Shown here: positions 1 through 11,500 of the stretch, one piece after another
Position numbering within the stretch: position 1 is the first letter of the stretch
How the letters are laid out: the number at the start of each line of letters is the position of its first letter
Assembly: GCF_003391135.1 (NCBI RefSeq)
Contig: NZ_CP031455.1
Span: 7,529,501-7,593,500 of the forward strand
Direction: 5' to 3'
DNA: 64,000 nt
Source of the DNA: Streptoverticillium olivoreticuli subsp. olivoreticuli
Lineage (GTDB): Bacteria > Actinomycetota > Actinomycetes > Streptomycetales > Streptomycetaceae
Program-made: the position numbers and the translations under genes
The notes under the pieces: generated by a model
Told to the model about the DNA's origin: nothing
Databases searched by the model: none
What the model saw: the letters and a program-made list of their open reading frames with translations, nothing else

Positions 1-2
1 TG

Positions 3-449
<447 letters not shown>

Positions 450-457
450 GAGGGCTG

Positions 458-1390
458 GTGAACGCGCCGATGCCGAGCCGTACGCGCCGCACGACCGCGG
501 CCCTGGCCCTCGCCTCCCTCGCCCTGCTCGCCGCCGCCTGCGGCAAGGAGGGCAGCCCGCCTGTCAAGGGGCCCAAGCCCGACCAGCTGCCCGTCTACCA
601 CGTGGACACCGGCTTCCAGCTGCCCGACTCCGCCACCTGGCGGGCCGCGAAGAGCCGCGGCCACCTCGTCGTCGGCGCCAAGGAGGACCAGCCCTACCTC
701 GGCGAGAAGGACCCCGCGACCGGTGTCTACTCCGGCTACGACATCGAGATCGCCAGGATGATGTCCGCCTCCCTGGGCTTCGACCCCAAGACCCTTCGCT
801 TCCGCACCATCGCCTCCGCCAACCGCGAAACCGCCCTCCAGAACGGTCAGATCGACTACTACGTCGGCACCTACACCATCAACGACCTGCGCAAACGACA
901 GGTCGGCTTCGCCGGGCCCTATTACATCGCCGGGCAGTCGCTGCTGGTGCGCAAGGACGAGAAGGGCATCGAGGGGCCGCAGGACCTGGCGGGCAAGAAG
1001 GTCTGCTCCGCGGCCGGTTCCACACCGCTCCAGCGCATCGAGCGCGACTACCCCAAGGCCATCGCCGTCGCCTACGACACCTACTCGATCTGTGTGGACA
1101 ACCTCCTCAGCCTCCAGGTGGACGCCGTCACCACCGACGACACCATCCTCATGGGCTTCGCCGCCAAGGCGCCCGACGAGCTGAGGATCGCCGGGAAGCC
1201 GTTCTCCAAGGAGCCCTACGGCATCGGCGTGCCCCGCGGGGACAACGCCCTGCGCTTCGCCCTCGACGACGCCATCGAGGCGCACGAGAAGAACGGCGAC
1301 TGGAAGAAGGCCTACGACGCGACCCTCGGCCTGTCCGGGGTGCCGGCCCCGAAGCCCCCGGCCGTCGACCGCTACGGGAGCACGTCATGA
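458..1390 (+). CDS. gluB: Glutamate-type ABC transporter substrate-binding lipoprotein
   Basis: A 310-residue family 3 periplasmic-type binding protein, here a membrane-anchored lipoprotein. The start is GTG at 458, eight bases after the ATPase stop, with GAGAGG upstream. The N-terminus has basic residues (RTRRTT), a hydrophobic stretch and a lipobox ending in Cys28 (LLAAAC). The mature protein carries SBP_bac_3 features: VVGAKEDQPYLG, the YSGYDIEIARMM segment, and AGKKVCSAAGSTPLQ near the hinge. It should capture an acidic or amide amino acid outside the membrane and hand it to the GluC/GluD permeases. Its end overlaps the next start (ATGA), so the genes are probably translationally coupled. 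Ligand identity is inferred. Confidence 0.93.
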   Translation: MNAPMPSRTRRTTAALALASLALLAAACGKEGSPPVKGPKPDQLPVYHVDTGFQLPDSATWRAAKSRGHLVVGAKEDQPYLGEKDPATGVYSGYDIEIARMMSASLGFDPKTLRFRTIASANRETALQNGQIDYYVGTYTINDLRKRQVGFAGPYYIAGQSLLVRKDEKGIEGPQDLAGKKVCSAAGSTPLQRIERDYPKAIAVAYDTYSICVDNLLSLQVDAVTTDDTILMGFAAKAPDELRIAGKPFSKEPYGIGVPRGDNALRFALDDAIEAHEKNGDWKKAYDATLGLSGVPAPKPPAVDRYGSTS

Positions 1391-2031
1391 ACGTCCTGAC
1401 CGACAACTGGTCCCTCTACGGCAAGGGGCTGCTCGGCACCGTCGAACTCACCGTCTACGCCTCCCTGCTCGCGCTCGTCCTCGGCTTCGTGATGGCCTCC
1501 TTCCGCGTCGCCCCCGTGGGCTCGCTGCGCGTACTCGGCACGGTGTGGGTGGCGGTGCTGCGCAACACCCCGCTCACCCTGCTGTTCTTCGCGGTGCTGC
1601 TCGGCCTGCCGCGGTTCGGCGTCGTCCTGCCCTTCCAGCTCTTCGCGGTCCTCGCCCTCGGCTGCTACACCTCGGCCTTCATCTGCGAGGCCGTGCGCTC
1701 CGGCATCAACACCGTGCCGACCGGCCAGGGCGAGGCCGCCCGCAGCCTCGGGATGACCTTCACCCAGACGCTCGGCGCCATCGTGCTCCCGCAGGCGTTC
1801 CGCTCCGTCATCCCGCCGGTCGGCTCGACGCTCATCGCGCTCGCCAAGAACTCCGCGATCGCCGGGTCGTTCAGCGTCACCGAGCTGCTCGGCGCCTACA
1901 AGACCCTCAACGAGCTGGGCTACAGCATCATCTGGTCCTTCGTCTGGATCGCCGTCGGCTATCTGATCGTGACCCTGACCATCAGCGCGGTCTTCAACGT
2001 GCTGGAGAAGCGCTGGGGAGTCGCCCGATGA
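1387..2031 (+). CDS. gluC: Amino-acid ABC transporter permease (GluC-like)
   Basis: A 214-residue inner-membrane permease of the HisM/GlnP family with about five hydrophobic segments. The EAA loop is visible as GQGEAARSLGMTFTQTLGAIVLPQAF, seen here as GEAARSLGM followed by IVLPQAFRS, the contact site for the ATPase. The ATG overlaps the TGA of the binding-protein gene by four bases, and its own stop overlaps the next permease in the same way. It forms the transmembrane channel together with the following gene product. Family assignment is firm; glutamate specificity is inferred from the operon. Confidence 0.92.
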   Translation: MNVLTDNWSLYGKGLLGTVELTVYASLLALVLGFVMASFRVAPVGSLRVLGTVWVAVLRNTPLTLLFFAVLLGLPRFGVVLPFQLFAVLALGCYTSAFICEAVRSGINTVPTGQGEAARSLGMTFTQTLGAIVLPQAFRSVIPPVGSTLIALAKNSAIAGSFSVTELLGAYKTLNELGYSIIWSFVWIAVGYLIVTLTISAVFNVLEKRWGVAR

Positions 2032-2894
2032 CCACGACCGCGCTCTACGACGTCCCCGGGCCGCAGGCCCTGCGGCGGCACCTGATCTACGGCGTCGCGG
2101 CGACCGCCGTGATCCTCGGCCTCTTCGCCTGGTTCGTGTATCTCCTCTTCGACACCCACCAGTTCACGGCGCAGAAGTGGGATCCCTTCACCTACAAGGG
2201 CATCCAGGAACTGCTGCTGCGCGGCCTCGGCAACACTCTGAAGGCCTTCGCCTACGCCGCCGTGCTCTCCCTGGCCCTCGGCGGGGTGCTCGCCACGGCC
2301 CGGCTCTCCGAGCACCGGCCGGTGCGCTGGCTCGCCACCCTGCTCGTGGAGTTCTTCCGCGCGATGCCGGTGCTGGTCATGATCTTCTTCGTCTTCGTCG
2401 CCCTCAAGGTGCAGCCCCTGCCCGCCCTCGTCACCGGACTGACGCTCTACAACGGCTCGGTGCTCGCGGAGGTCTTCCGTACGGGCGTCAACTCCGTCGA
2501 GCGCGGCCAGCGGGAGGCGGCGTACTCCCTGGGCATGCACAAGACCCAGGTGATGACCTTCGTGCTGGTCCCGCAGGCCCTCCGGGCGATGCTGCCGACG
2601 ATCATCAGCCAGCTGGTCGTGGCCCTGAAGGACACCTCGCTGGGCTTCCTCATCACCTACGAGGAGTTCCTGCACGCGGGCAAGCTGATCGCCAGCAATC
2701 TCGACTACGGGCTCCCGTTCATCCCGGTCGTCATGATCATCTCGCCGATCTACATCGGGATGTGCATGATCCTCTCCTGGCTCGCCCACTGGGCCGCCAG
2801 GCGGCAGCGCCGCAGCCCCAAGACCGAGGCCGTCGAGGTCGCCGACGCCGAGCCGGGCACGCTGCTGCCGGGTGCCGGAGCGCACCATCCGTGA
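2028..2894 (+). CDS. gluD: Amino-acid ABC transporter permease (GluD-like)
   Basis: The second permease, 288 residues, starting at an ATG that overlaps the gluC stop. It begins MTTTALYDVPGPQA, a beginning typical of Streptomyces GluD proteins, followed by a transmembrane helix, a roughly 50-residue extracytoplasmic stretch and the permease core. The EAA loop reads REAAYSLGMHKTQ followed by FVLVPQALRAM. The C-terminal tail of about 40 residues is hydrophilic and acidic (TEAVEVADAEPG). It completes the importer. No clear terminator hairpin is seen in the short gap to the following aldo/keto reductase gene, which seems to have its own promoter. Confidence 0.92.
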   Translation: MTTTALYDVPGPQALRRHLIYGVAATAVILGLFAWFVYLLFDTHQFTAQKWDPFTYKGIQELLLRGLGNTLKAFAYAAVLSLALGGVLATARLSEHRPVRWLATLLVEFFRAMPVLVMIFFVFVALKVQPLPALVTGLTLYNGSVLAEVFRTGVNSVERGQREAAYSLGMHKTQVMTFVLVPQALRAMLPTIISQLVVALKDTSLGFLITYEEFLHAGKLIASNLDYGLPFIPVVMIISPIYIGMCMILSWLAHWAARRQRRSPKTEAVEVADAEPGTLLPGAGAHHP

Positions 2895-2930
2895 ATTCCC
2901 GTTCCCGCCGGACGGGCCCAACTCCGTTGC

Positions 2931-2936
2931 TAATGT
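2931..2936 (+). promoter_or_regulatory. Candidate -10 element for a leaderless aldo/keto reductase transcript
   Basis: TAATGT fits the actinomycete -10 pattern TANNNT and ends six bases before the ATG at 2943, which has no purine-rich ribosome site in front of it. Transcription would start at or next to the A of the ATG, giving a leaderless mRNA. I see no good -35 hexamer, so this rests on the -10 and the missing Shine-Dalgarno alone. Confidence 0.4.
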
Positions 2937-2942
2937 GGGTTC

Positions 2943-3959
2943 ATGGATTTCCGTCACCTGGGACGCAGCGGACTGATAGTCAGCCGGGTCGCCTACGGCA
3001 ACTGGCTGACCCGGAGTTCTTCGAGAAGTGAGGAGACGGAACTCGCCTGTGTGCGGGCCGCGCTCGACGCCGGAATCACCACCTTCGACACCGCGGACGT
3101 CTATGCGGACGGCCTCGCCGAGGAATCCCTGGGCAGGGCGCTGAAAGGCGAGCGCCGGGAAGGGCTGGAGATCCTCACCAAGGTCTTCGCGCCCACCGGC
3201 CCGGGCCGCAACGACCTCGGCCTCTCCCGCAAACACATCCGTGAGTCCATCGACAACTCCCTGCGCCGGCTGGACACGGACCACGTCGACGTCTATCAGG
3301 CCCACCGCTTCGACCCCTCCACCCCGCTGGAGGAGACCATGGAGGCGTTCGCCGACGTGGTCCACGCGGGCAAGGCGCACTACATCGGGGTCTCCGAGTG
3401 GACCGCCGACCAGCTCAGGCGCGGGCACGCCCTGGCCCGGGAGCTGCGGATCTCGCTGATCTCCAGCCAGCCGCAGTACTCCGCGCTGTGGCGGGTGCCC
3501 GAAGGCGAGGTGATGCCCGTCTGCGAGGAGCTGGGCGTCGGGCAGATCGTCTGGTCGCCGCTGGCCCAGGGCGTCCTGACCGGGAAGTACCTGCCGGGGC
3601 TGCAGTGGCCGCAGGAGTCCCGGGCCCGGGACTCCAACGACGGCTCGCCGGTGCTGGCGCCCTGGCTCAAGGACGATGTCCTCGCCCGCGTCCAGCAGTT
3701 GCGGCCCATCGCCGACGGCCTAGGGCTGACGATCGCTCAACTCTCCCTCGCCTGGGTGCTCCAGCACCCGAACGTCGCCTCCGCGGTGATCGGCGCCTCC
3801 CGCCCCGAGCAGATCGCCGACAACGCCAAGGCGGCCGGGGTCCGCCTGGAGGCCGACGTCCTGGCCGCGATCGACGCGGCCCTCGCCCCGGTGGTCAGCC
3901 GCGACCCGGGCGCCACCCGGGACAGCAGCCCCACGGCCCCCGACTGGCGCCTCGCCTGA
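2943..3959 (+). CDS. Aldo/keto reductase family oxidoreductase
   Basis: A 338-residue TIM-barrel NADPH-dependent oxidoreductase of the aldo/keto reductase superfamily, closest in style to the Kv-beta/YajO branch. It begins MDFRHLGRSGLIVSRVAYGNW, has FDTADVYADG carrying the catalytic Asp and Tyr, the Lys in ILTKVF, the VDVYQAHRFD segment with the catalytic His, and a C-terminal cofactor stretch VIGASRPEQIADN. It would reduce aldehydes or ketones in the cytosol; the substrate is unknown. It converges on the P450 gene of the NRPS cluster across a strong shared terminator, so it is probably not part of that cluster. Confidence 0.88.
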   Translation: MDFRHLGRSGLIVSRVAYGNWLTRSSSRSEETELACVRAALDAGITTFDTADVYADGLAEESLGRALKGERREGLEILTKVFAPTGPGRNDLGLSRKHIRESIDNSLRRLDTDHVDVYQAHRFDPSTPLEETMEAFADVVHAGKAHYIGVSEWTADQLRRGHALARELRISLISSQPQYSALWRVPEGEVMPVCEELGVGQIVWSPLAQGVLTGKYLPGLQWPQESRARDSNDGSPVLAPWLKDDVLARVQQLRPIADGLGLTIAQLSLAWVLQHPNVASAVIGASRPEQIADNAKAAGVRLEADVLAAIDAALAPVVSRDPGATRDSSPTAPDWRLA

Positions 3960-3971
3960 GGCACATGAACG

Positions 3972-4007
3972 AAGGGGGCCTCCTCGCGCCGGCGAGGAGG
4001 CCCCCTT
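3972..4007. terminator. Bidirectional intrinsic terminator between convergent genes
   Basis: A perfect 16-bp stem (AA plus GGGGGCCTCCTCGC pairing with its complement plus TT) closes on a four-base GCCG loop. It lies between the aldo/keto reductase stop and the P450 stop, so it can serve both converging transcripts. Confidence 0.85.
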
Positions 4008-4031
4008 ACTTCTCCTGCTCCTACCCTGGCG

Positions 4032-5228
4032 TCACCAGACGACCGGCAGCTCCAGCAGGCTCCGCACCTGCATGCCGTCCTTCCATTCCAGCGATTCCGG
4101 CGGAACCGCGCACCGCAGTCCGGGAAGCCGCCGCAGCAGCGAATCCAGCGCCACCCGCAATTCCAGCCGGGCGAGCGGCGCACCCAGGCAGCGGTGGATT
4201 CCGTAACCGAATCCCAGATGCGGATTGTGCTCCCGCGTGAGGTCGAACCGGTCGGCATTCTCGAAGACCGATTCATCGCGGTTCGCCGACGGAATCGCGG
4301 GCAGTACGGATTCGCCCGCGCGCACCAGCGTCCCGCTCAGTTCGACGTCCTCCGTGGCATAGCGCGCGAAGGTCACATGGGAAATGAGCGGTACGAAGCG
4401 CATCAGCTCCTCGACCGTCCCGGGCATCAGCTCGGGCCTGTCTTTGAGCTGCCGAAGCTGTTCGGGGTGGGTGAACAGCACGTGCAGGGAGTCGATCAGC
4501 TGGGAGGAGACCGTCTCGTGCCCGGCGATCAGCAGCACGCTCGCCAGCTCCACGAGCTCCTTCTCGGAGAGCTTCTCCTCCTCGTCGCTGGCCTTGACCA
4601 TGGCGCTGATGAGGTCGTCCTGCGGCTCCGCGCGCCTGCGCACCATCAGCCGCGCGATATAGCCGTGCAGCCGCTCGGTGTCCGCCTCGATCTCCTCCTC
4701 CGTCATCACCGTCGTGGCGGAGAAGGCGTCCAGCCAGCCGCGGAACTGCTCCCGGTCCTCGAAGGGCACGCCGAGAAGGTCGCAGACGACGGTGCCCGCG
4801 AAGGGCACAGCGAAGCCCTCCATGAGGTCGCCCGGTGGGCCCTCGGCGATCAGCGCGTCGATCAGCCGGTCGGCCTCCTGCTCGATGCGCGGGCGCAGCA
4901 GCTCGACCCGGCGCATGGTGAAGACCTTGGCCAGGAGCCGGCGCAGCCGGGTGTGGTCGGGGGAGTCCATGCCCAGGATGCTGGTGTGGATGGGCAGCGG
5001 GGTCAGGCGGGACTCGTCGTGCTCGGCGGCCAGCGCCCGGCTGAACCGGGGGTCCCCGAGGATCGTCTTCATGTCCGCGTGCGAGGTGACCAGCCAGGCG
5101 TCCTCGCCGAAAGGGCAGCTGACCCGTACGACGGGTTCCTCGGCGCGCAGCTTCGCGTAGAGCGGGTCGACGTCCAGGGCGACCGCTTCGTTGAACGGGT
5201 AGCTCAAGGGGGCGCGTTCGTCCTTCAT
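4032..5228 (-). CDS. Cytochrome P450, putative indolactam-type oxidative cyclase
   Basis: A 398-residue soluble bacterial P450. Visible are the I-helix AGHETVSSQ (oxygen activation, about residues 235-242), the ExxR motif EELMR (Glu274-Arg277) and the haem loop FGYGIHRCLGAP with ligand Cys347. I start it at the ATG at 5228 because this overlaps the MbtH stop as ATGA and gives the usual length; the upstream extension is arginine-rich shadow sequence. Its place after the NRPS and MbtH genes parallels TleB, LtxB and MpnC, which join the valine nitrogen to C4 of tryptophan to form indolactam V. That role is inferred from context; redox partners are not in the window. Confidence 0.9.
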   Translation of the reverse strand: MKDERAPLSYPFNEAVALDVDPLYAKLRAEEPVVRVSCPFGEDAWLVTSHADMKTILGDPRFSRALAAEHDESRLTPLPIHTSILGMDSPDHTRLRRLLAKVFTMRRVELLRPRIEQEADRLIDALIAEGPPGDLMEGFAVPFAGTVVCDLLGVPFEDREQFRGWLDAFSATTVMTEEEIEADTERLHGYIARLMVRRRAEPQDDLISAMVKASDEEEKLSEKELVELASVLLIAGHETVSSQLIDSLHVLFTHPEQLRQLKDRPELMPGTVEELMRFVPLISHVTFARYATEDVELSGTLVRAGESVLPAIPSANRDESVFENADRFDLTREHNPHLGFGYGIHRCLGAPLARLELRVALDSLLRRLPGLRCAVPPESLEWKDGMQVRSLLELPVVW

Positions 5229-5455
5229 GCGGACCGCACCTCCGAGAGCCGCGACTGGTGCTCGACGAGGCTCTTGGGCCGCATGTCGGTCCAGTTCTCC
5301 TCGACGTAGGCGAGGCACTCCTGCCGGGTGGCGGGGCCGCGGACGGCCGCCCACCCGGCGGGGACGGTGGTGAAGGACGGCCATAAGGAGTGCTGTCCCT
5401 CGTCGTTGACCAGCACGAGGAAGGTGCCCTCGGTGTCGTCCCAGGGGTTGTTCAC
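5225..5455 (-). CDS. MbtH-like NRPS accessory protein
   Basis: A 76-residue MbtH family protein. It shows the hallmark pattern NPWDD near the start, then NDEGQHSLWPSF, VPAGW and a C-terminal WTDMRPKSL. MbtH-like proteins bind adenylation domains and help them fold and activate their amino acid. The GTG start at 5455 has GGAAAGG upstream. It follows the NRPS gene by 69 bases, and its stop overlaps the P450 start by four bases, so NRPS, MbtH and P450 probably form one transcript. The likely partners are the two adenylation domains of the large NRPS here. Confidence 0.93.
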   Translation of the reverse strand: MNNPWDDTEGTFLVLVNDEGQHSLWPSFTTVPAGWAAVRGPATRQECLAYVEENWTDMRPKSLVEHQSRLSEVRSA

Positions 5456-5520
5456 GATGCTCGACCTTTCCGTGAAGGGTGCGAAGACGTGCCGGGGCTC
5501 CGGCACGGTCGGCCCGCCGC

Positions 5521-8500
5521 TCAGTGCGCGGCGGGCGGCGGGAAGAAGCCCGACGAGACGAAGAAGTCGGCGTAGTTGCGGATCAGCTCGCCGTCCAGCG
5601 GCGGGAACGCCGGACCCGAACCGGCGAGCCCCGCGAGGGTGTTGGCGCGGTCGAGGTGGATCCGGCCCACGCGGGCGAGCGCGGGCAGGGTGTCGGTGAG
5701 GAGCACGGCCGCGTCCAGCAGCCCCTCGCCCGCCCCCGGCCCGCCGTCCGCCGCCGCGTCGGCCCGCTGCCGCAGGGTGGCCGTCCAGTCGTCGAGGTCC
5801 AGGGTGTCCAGCCGGTAGCCGTACGCCCGCAGATGGCCGAGGACGGTCTCGAACGGGACGGGGGACGGGCAGGTGAGGTGATGTGCGAGGCCCTCGGTGC
5901 CCGGGGTGCGGGAGAGGTGGACGATGGCGGCCGCGGCCCAGTCGGCGGGGATCAGGTCGACGACCGGAGCCGTGCCGTCGTCCGCCGGGCGGGGCGCCGC
6001 GCCGAGGACGAGCATGGCGCGGACGAGCTGCCAGAACACGTCCCGGCTCGACCCCGCGCCGCTGACGGTGTGTCCGCTGATGCGCCCGCACCGGTGGACG
6101 GTCACCGGCAGCCCGCGCGCGGCCGCTTCCCAGACGAGCTGCTCGGCCACCCACTTGGTCTCGGTGTAGCCGCCCGGCAGGACCGCCTCCGGCCGCACCC
6201 GGTGCGACTCGGGCACCGGACCGGGGTGCTCGTCGGTCCCCACCGACACGGCGGCCGTGGAGATGTGGTGCACCGGCGTCGCGAACCCGGCCGCCAGCCG
6301 CAGCACTTCCCGGGTGCCCGCGACGTTCGCCGCCCGCAGCCGGTCGTACGGGTCGACGGCGCTGACCCGCGCGCCGTTGTGGTAGACCGCGTCGAGCCGG
6401 GCCGCGAGGGCGTCGAAGCGCTCGGGGGAGAGTCCGAGCAGCGGCTTCTCCAGGTCGCCGGGGACGGCCACGATCCGGCTGCGGGAGAACTCGTTCCACA
6501 GCCCGTACTCCGCCATGTTCCGCCGGATCCGGCGGTCCGCCTGCGCGGCGTCGTCGGCGCGCACCAGGCAGTGGATGTCGGCGCTCGTGCGGTCGAGGAG
6601 CTCGCGCAGCAGGAACGCCCCGAGGAAGCCGGTCGCACCGGTCAGCAGGATGGTCTCCCGCCCCTCCGCCCGGGTGCCGTCCGCCGCCCGGCCCACGGTG
6701 ATCGCCGGGTCCAGCACGGCCTCCGCGGCGAGGTCGGCCCGCGCCGGCGCGTACGTCCCGCCGGGCGCGGCCGGGCCGTCGACGGCCTCCAGCAGCGCGG
6801 CCACCGACTGCCGCTCGAAGAGGGTGCGCACGGGCAGCTCCACGCCGAGGCGGCGGCGCAGCCCGCTGATCACCCGGGTCACCAGCAGGGAGTGCCCGCC
6901 CAGGTCGAAGAAGCCGTCGTCGATGGTCACCCGGGGCACGCCCAGCACCTCGGCGAACAGCTCGCACAGGATCCGCTCGCGCGGGTTGCGGGGCTCGCGG
7001 CCCGTGGACAGCGCCCCGAAGTCGGGCTCGGGGAGCGCCGACCGGTCCACCTTGCCCGTGGCCGTCACCGGCAGCGAGTCCAGGACCACGACCGCGGACG
7101 GCACCATATAGCCGGGCAGCAGACCGGCCAGCCGGTCGCGCAGCCCGGCCCCGTCCAGGCCCGGCGCGTCACCGGCGGGCACCGCGTACGCCGCCAGGTA
7201 CGTACCGCCGCGGGCGTCCTTGCGGGGGACGACGACCGCCTGGGCCACGCCCGGGTGGCCGCCCAGCACCGCCTCGACCTCGCCGGGCTCGATCCGGAAG
7301 CCGCGGATCTTGATCTGCCCGTCGGTGCGGCCGATGAACTCCAGCTCGCCGTCGGCGTTCCAGCGGACCGTGTCGCCGGTCCTGTACATCCGGCCGCCCG
7401 GCGCCCCGAACGGGTCGGCCACGAACCGCTCCGCCGTCAGCCCCGCCCGGTGCAGATAGCCGCGGGCCAGCCCGGCGCCCGACACATGGAGCTCCCCGGG
7501 CACCCCCGGCGGCACCAGACACAGGTCACGGTCCAGGACATAGGCGCGGGCCCCCACGGTGGGCCGGCCGATCGGGGGCGTCCCGTCGCCGGACAGCGGG
7601 GCGCTGAGCGTCGCGCACACCGTCGTCTCGGTCGGGCCGTAGCCGTTGAGGAACCTGCGCCCCGCCGACCAGCGGCGCACCGTCTCCGCCGACGGCGCCT
7701 CGCCCGAGGTGATCAGCCAGCGCAGCGACGGCAGTTCGCCCGGCTCCATCACCGACAGCGCGGCCGGGGGCAGCGTCGCGTGCGTGACCCGGTGCCGCTC
7801 GACCAGCGCGGCCAGCTCAGGGCCGGGCGCGGTCAGCTCCGCGGGCGCCATCACCAGCGTGGCCCCGGTCAGCAGCCCGCCGCACAGCTCCCACACCGCG
7901 CCGTCGAAGCTGTGCGAGGCGAACTGCAGGATCCGGCTCGACGCCGTCACCCCGAACCGCCGCACCTGCGCCTCGACCACGCCGGAGACCCCCGCGTGGG
8001 TGACGACGACGCCCTTGGGCCGGCCGGTGGACCCGGAGGTGTAGATGACATAGGCGGGCGCCCCGCAGCTCAGCGGCGCGAGCCGCTCGCCGTCGGCGAC
8101 GTCCGTCTCCCAGCACAGGGCCACGGCCCGCCGGGTCTCGTCCCGGTCCAGCACGACCGTGCGCGTCCCCGTGCCGTCCGGCAGCGGCGGACAGGTGCGG
8201 GAGTCGGTGAGCAGGATCGCGGGCCGGGCGTCCTCGGCCATGTAGGCGAGGCGGGTCGCCGGGTAGCCCGCGTCCAGCGGCAGATAGGCGGCTCCCGCTT
8301 TCAGCACCGCGAGCGTCGCGACGACCGAGTCGGCGTCGCGCGGCAGGGCGATCGCCACGAACCGCTCCGGCCCGGCACCGCAGCCGATCAGATACCGGGC
8401 CAGCTGGTTCGCCCGCGCGTTCAGCTCACGGAACGTCAGAGTCCGTACGGGCCCGGCGCCGTCGTCGTGGATCAGTGCGGTCGCGTCCGGCGTCCGCTTC

Positions 8501-11500
8501 ACCTGCGCCTCGAACAGCTGCGGCAGGTGGCCGGGGTCAGTGCCGGGGGTGTCGTCGCCGCTCCGTGCCAGCAGCCGCTCCCGCTCGTCGGGGAGCAGCA
8601 CCTCCAGCGAGCCGAGCCGGCGGCCGGGGTCGGCGGTGACCGCGTCGAGCAGCCGCAGGAATCGGCGGACGAGGCGCTCGACGGTGGACCGGTCGAACAG
8701 GTCGGTGCTGTACTCCGCGACCCCGTCCATGCCCTGCGGCCGCTGGTCCGCGCCGTGCCGCTCCCGCAGGCTCAGCGACAGGTCGAACCGGCACGCCCCG
8801 GTGTTCACCGCCCGCTCCGCGACGGTCAGACCCGGCAGCTCCGCCTCGCCCTGCGGGGCGTTCTGCAGCGCCAGCAGCACCTGGAACAGCGGGTGGTGGG
8901 CGAGCCCGCGCGCCGGGGCGAGGGCGTCGACCAGCCGCTCGAAGGGCACGTCCTGATGGGCGTACGCGGCCAGGTCGGTCTCCCGGACCCGGGCCAGCAG
9001 GTCGCGGAACGCGGGGTTGCCTGAGGCGTCCGTGCGCAGCACCAGCGTGTTGACGAAGAACCCGACCAGGCCGTCCAGCGCGTGGTCGGTGCGGCCCGCG
9101 ACCGGGGTGCCGACCGCGATGTCCGGGCCCGCGCCCAGCTTCGTCAGCAGCGTCACCAGCGCGGCGTGCACGACCATGAACGGGCTGGCCCCGCACCGCC
9201 CGGCCAGCTCCGTGATCCGCCGGTGCAGATCGGCGTCGACCGTGAAGTGCAGGGTGTCGCCGCGGTGCGAGGCCACCTGCGGCCGGGGCCGGTCCACGGG
9301 AAGCTCGGCGCACTCGGGCAGCCCGGACAACGCCTCGGTCCAATAGGCGATCTGACGGGACGCCAGGCTGGCCGGGTCGGCCTCGTCGCCCAGCATCCGG
9401 TGCTGCCACAGCGCGTAGTCGGCGTACTGCACCGGCAATGGCGCGACGTCGGGCGCGGCGCCGTCGCGGCGGGCGGCGTAGGCGGTGGCGAGGTCGCGCC
9501 ACAGCGGTGCCAGCGACCAGCCGTCGCACGCGATGTGGTGGACGGCCAGTGCCAGGACGTGCCGGCCGGGGCCCGCGGTGAACAGCCGCGCCCGGACCGG
9601 TATCTCGGCCGCGAGGTCGAAGGGCCGGCGGACCGCGGCGGCCACCGCCGCGTCCAGCTCCTCCGGCGCGACCGCGCTCACCTCCAGGCGCGGCCGGACG
9701 GCGGCACCGTCCAGGACCAGCTGCCTGGGTACCCCGGCCGTCTCCGGGAAGACCGTCCGCAGACTCTCGTGCCGGGCCAGCACATCGCCCAGTGCCGCTT
9801 CGAGGGCCGCGCGGTCCAGCTCGCCGTCCAGGTCGAGCACGAGCGGGACGTTGTACGCGGCGCCCGGCCCCTGGAGGTGGTCGAGGAACCACAGCCGCCG
9901 CTGGGCGAACGACAGCGGCACCTCCTCGGGCCGCTCCGCGGGCACCAGCGGCGGCCGGTCCCCGGCCGACGCCTCGCGCACCGCCTCGGCGAGACCGGCG
10001 ACGGTCGGCGTCTCGAAGACGGCGCGCACCGGCAGCTCCAGGCCCAGGACGGACCGCAGCCGGGCGCTGAGCCGGGTTGCCGACAGCGAGTGCCCGCCCA
10101 GCGTGAAGAAGCTGTCGTCGACGGTGACCCCGGACACCCCCAGGATGTCGGCGAACAGCCCGCACAGCAGCTCTTCGAGCGGATTGCGCGGCGCCCGGCC
10201 GCCCTCGGCGGATCCGGTGCCGGGCTCCGGCAGGCGGCGCCGGTCGACCTTGCCGTTCGCGGTCAGCGGCAGGCTGTCCAGCACCACCGTCGCGGTGGGC
10301 ACCAGGTACTCGGGCAACCGCTCGCGCAGGAACGCCCGGACCGAGGACACCAGCGCGCCGGTGTCCCGCGCGGCCGCCGGGGCGTTGACCAGCGAGGTGA
10401 GCGGCACCCCCGGCGCCGGACCGCCGACCGCCGAACCGGGCTGACGCAGCGTCAGGAATACGTCCAGCGTGCCGTCGTCGGCGGCCGACCAGGTGGCCGA
10501 GGCGCGCAGGCCCAGCCCGTCCGCCAGCTCATGGAGGCGCTCCAGCGCGTCGGTGCCGGCGTCGTCGCGAGCGCTCAGGGTACGGACCCGGCCCGTACCC
10601 CCGTCCAGCTCCCGCAGAGCCTCGGCCACCGGCGCGAGCCTGCTGTCGGGCACCCCCGTCAGCCGTACGTCGCCCGCCGGCGGCTCCGCGCGCAGCAGCG
10701 CGGCCAGGCCGTCGGGCGAGCGGACCTCCCGCCCCCACGACAACTCCCGTACGGGCACAGACGCCTGCTCGCCGGGGGACAGCTTGCGCAGCACGGCGTC
10801 GTAGCGGTAGCGCGTCAGCTCGTTGACGGACCGCCCGCGCTTGACCCGCACCTCGCTGCCGACCGCGCCCGGCAGGCCGGCCGCCAGCTCGGCGAAGAAC
10901 GCCGGGTCGACCAGCAGCTCCTTCTCCCGCACCATGCCGTGCTCGACGGCCGCCCGGACGGCGGCGGGGTCCGCCGGCAACCCGTCCTGCCGGAGCCGGA
11001 CATCGGTGTGGAAGCAGCGCAGCAGCCGCAGATTGCGGACGTCGCCGATGAACACCGACCCGCCGGGGGCGAGCAGCCCCACGGCCTTGGCCAGGACGTC
11101 CGCGAGGTAGTGGGCGTCGGGGAAGTACTGCGTCACGGAGTTGACGACGACGGTGTCGAAGAAGCCGGTGGGCAGCTCCGCCGTGTCGTCGGCGGCACCG
11201 GCCCGCAGCTCGACCCGGTCCGCCAGCCCGGGGTCCTGCCGCACCAGGTGGCGCAGCGCCTCGATGACCCGGCCGGAGAGGTCCGTTCCCCAATAGGCGT
11301 CGCAGTGCGGGGCCAGCCGGGACATCAGCAGCCCGGTGCCGACGCCGATCTCCAGCACCCGGCGCGGCCGGAGCTCACGGATCCGGGCCACGGTGGCGTC
11401 GCGCCACTCCCGCATCTGCGCCGCCGGGATCGGCCCGCCGTCGTAGCTGCTGTTCCAGCCGGAGAAGTCCTCGCCGAAGCGCGCCCGCGCCACGTCGCTG

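Noticed and set aside
4032..5384. Longer P450 start at 5384
   Set aside because: The extra 52 codons overlap most of the MbtH gene in another frame and read as Arg/Pro shadow sequence; the ATGA-overlapping ATG at 5228 fits.
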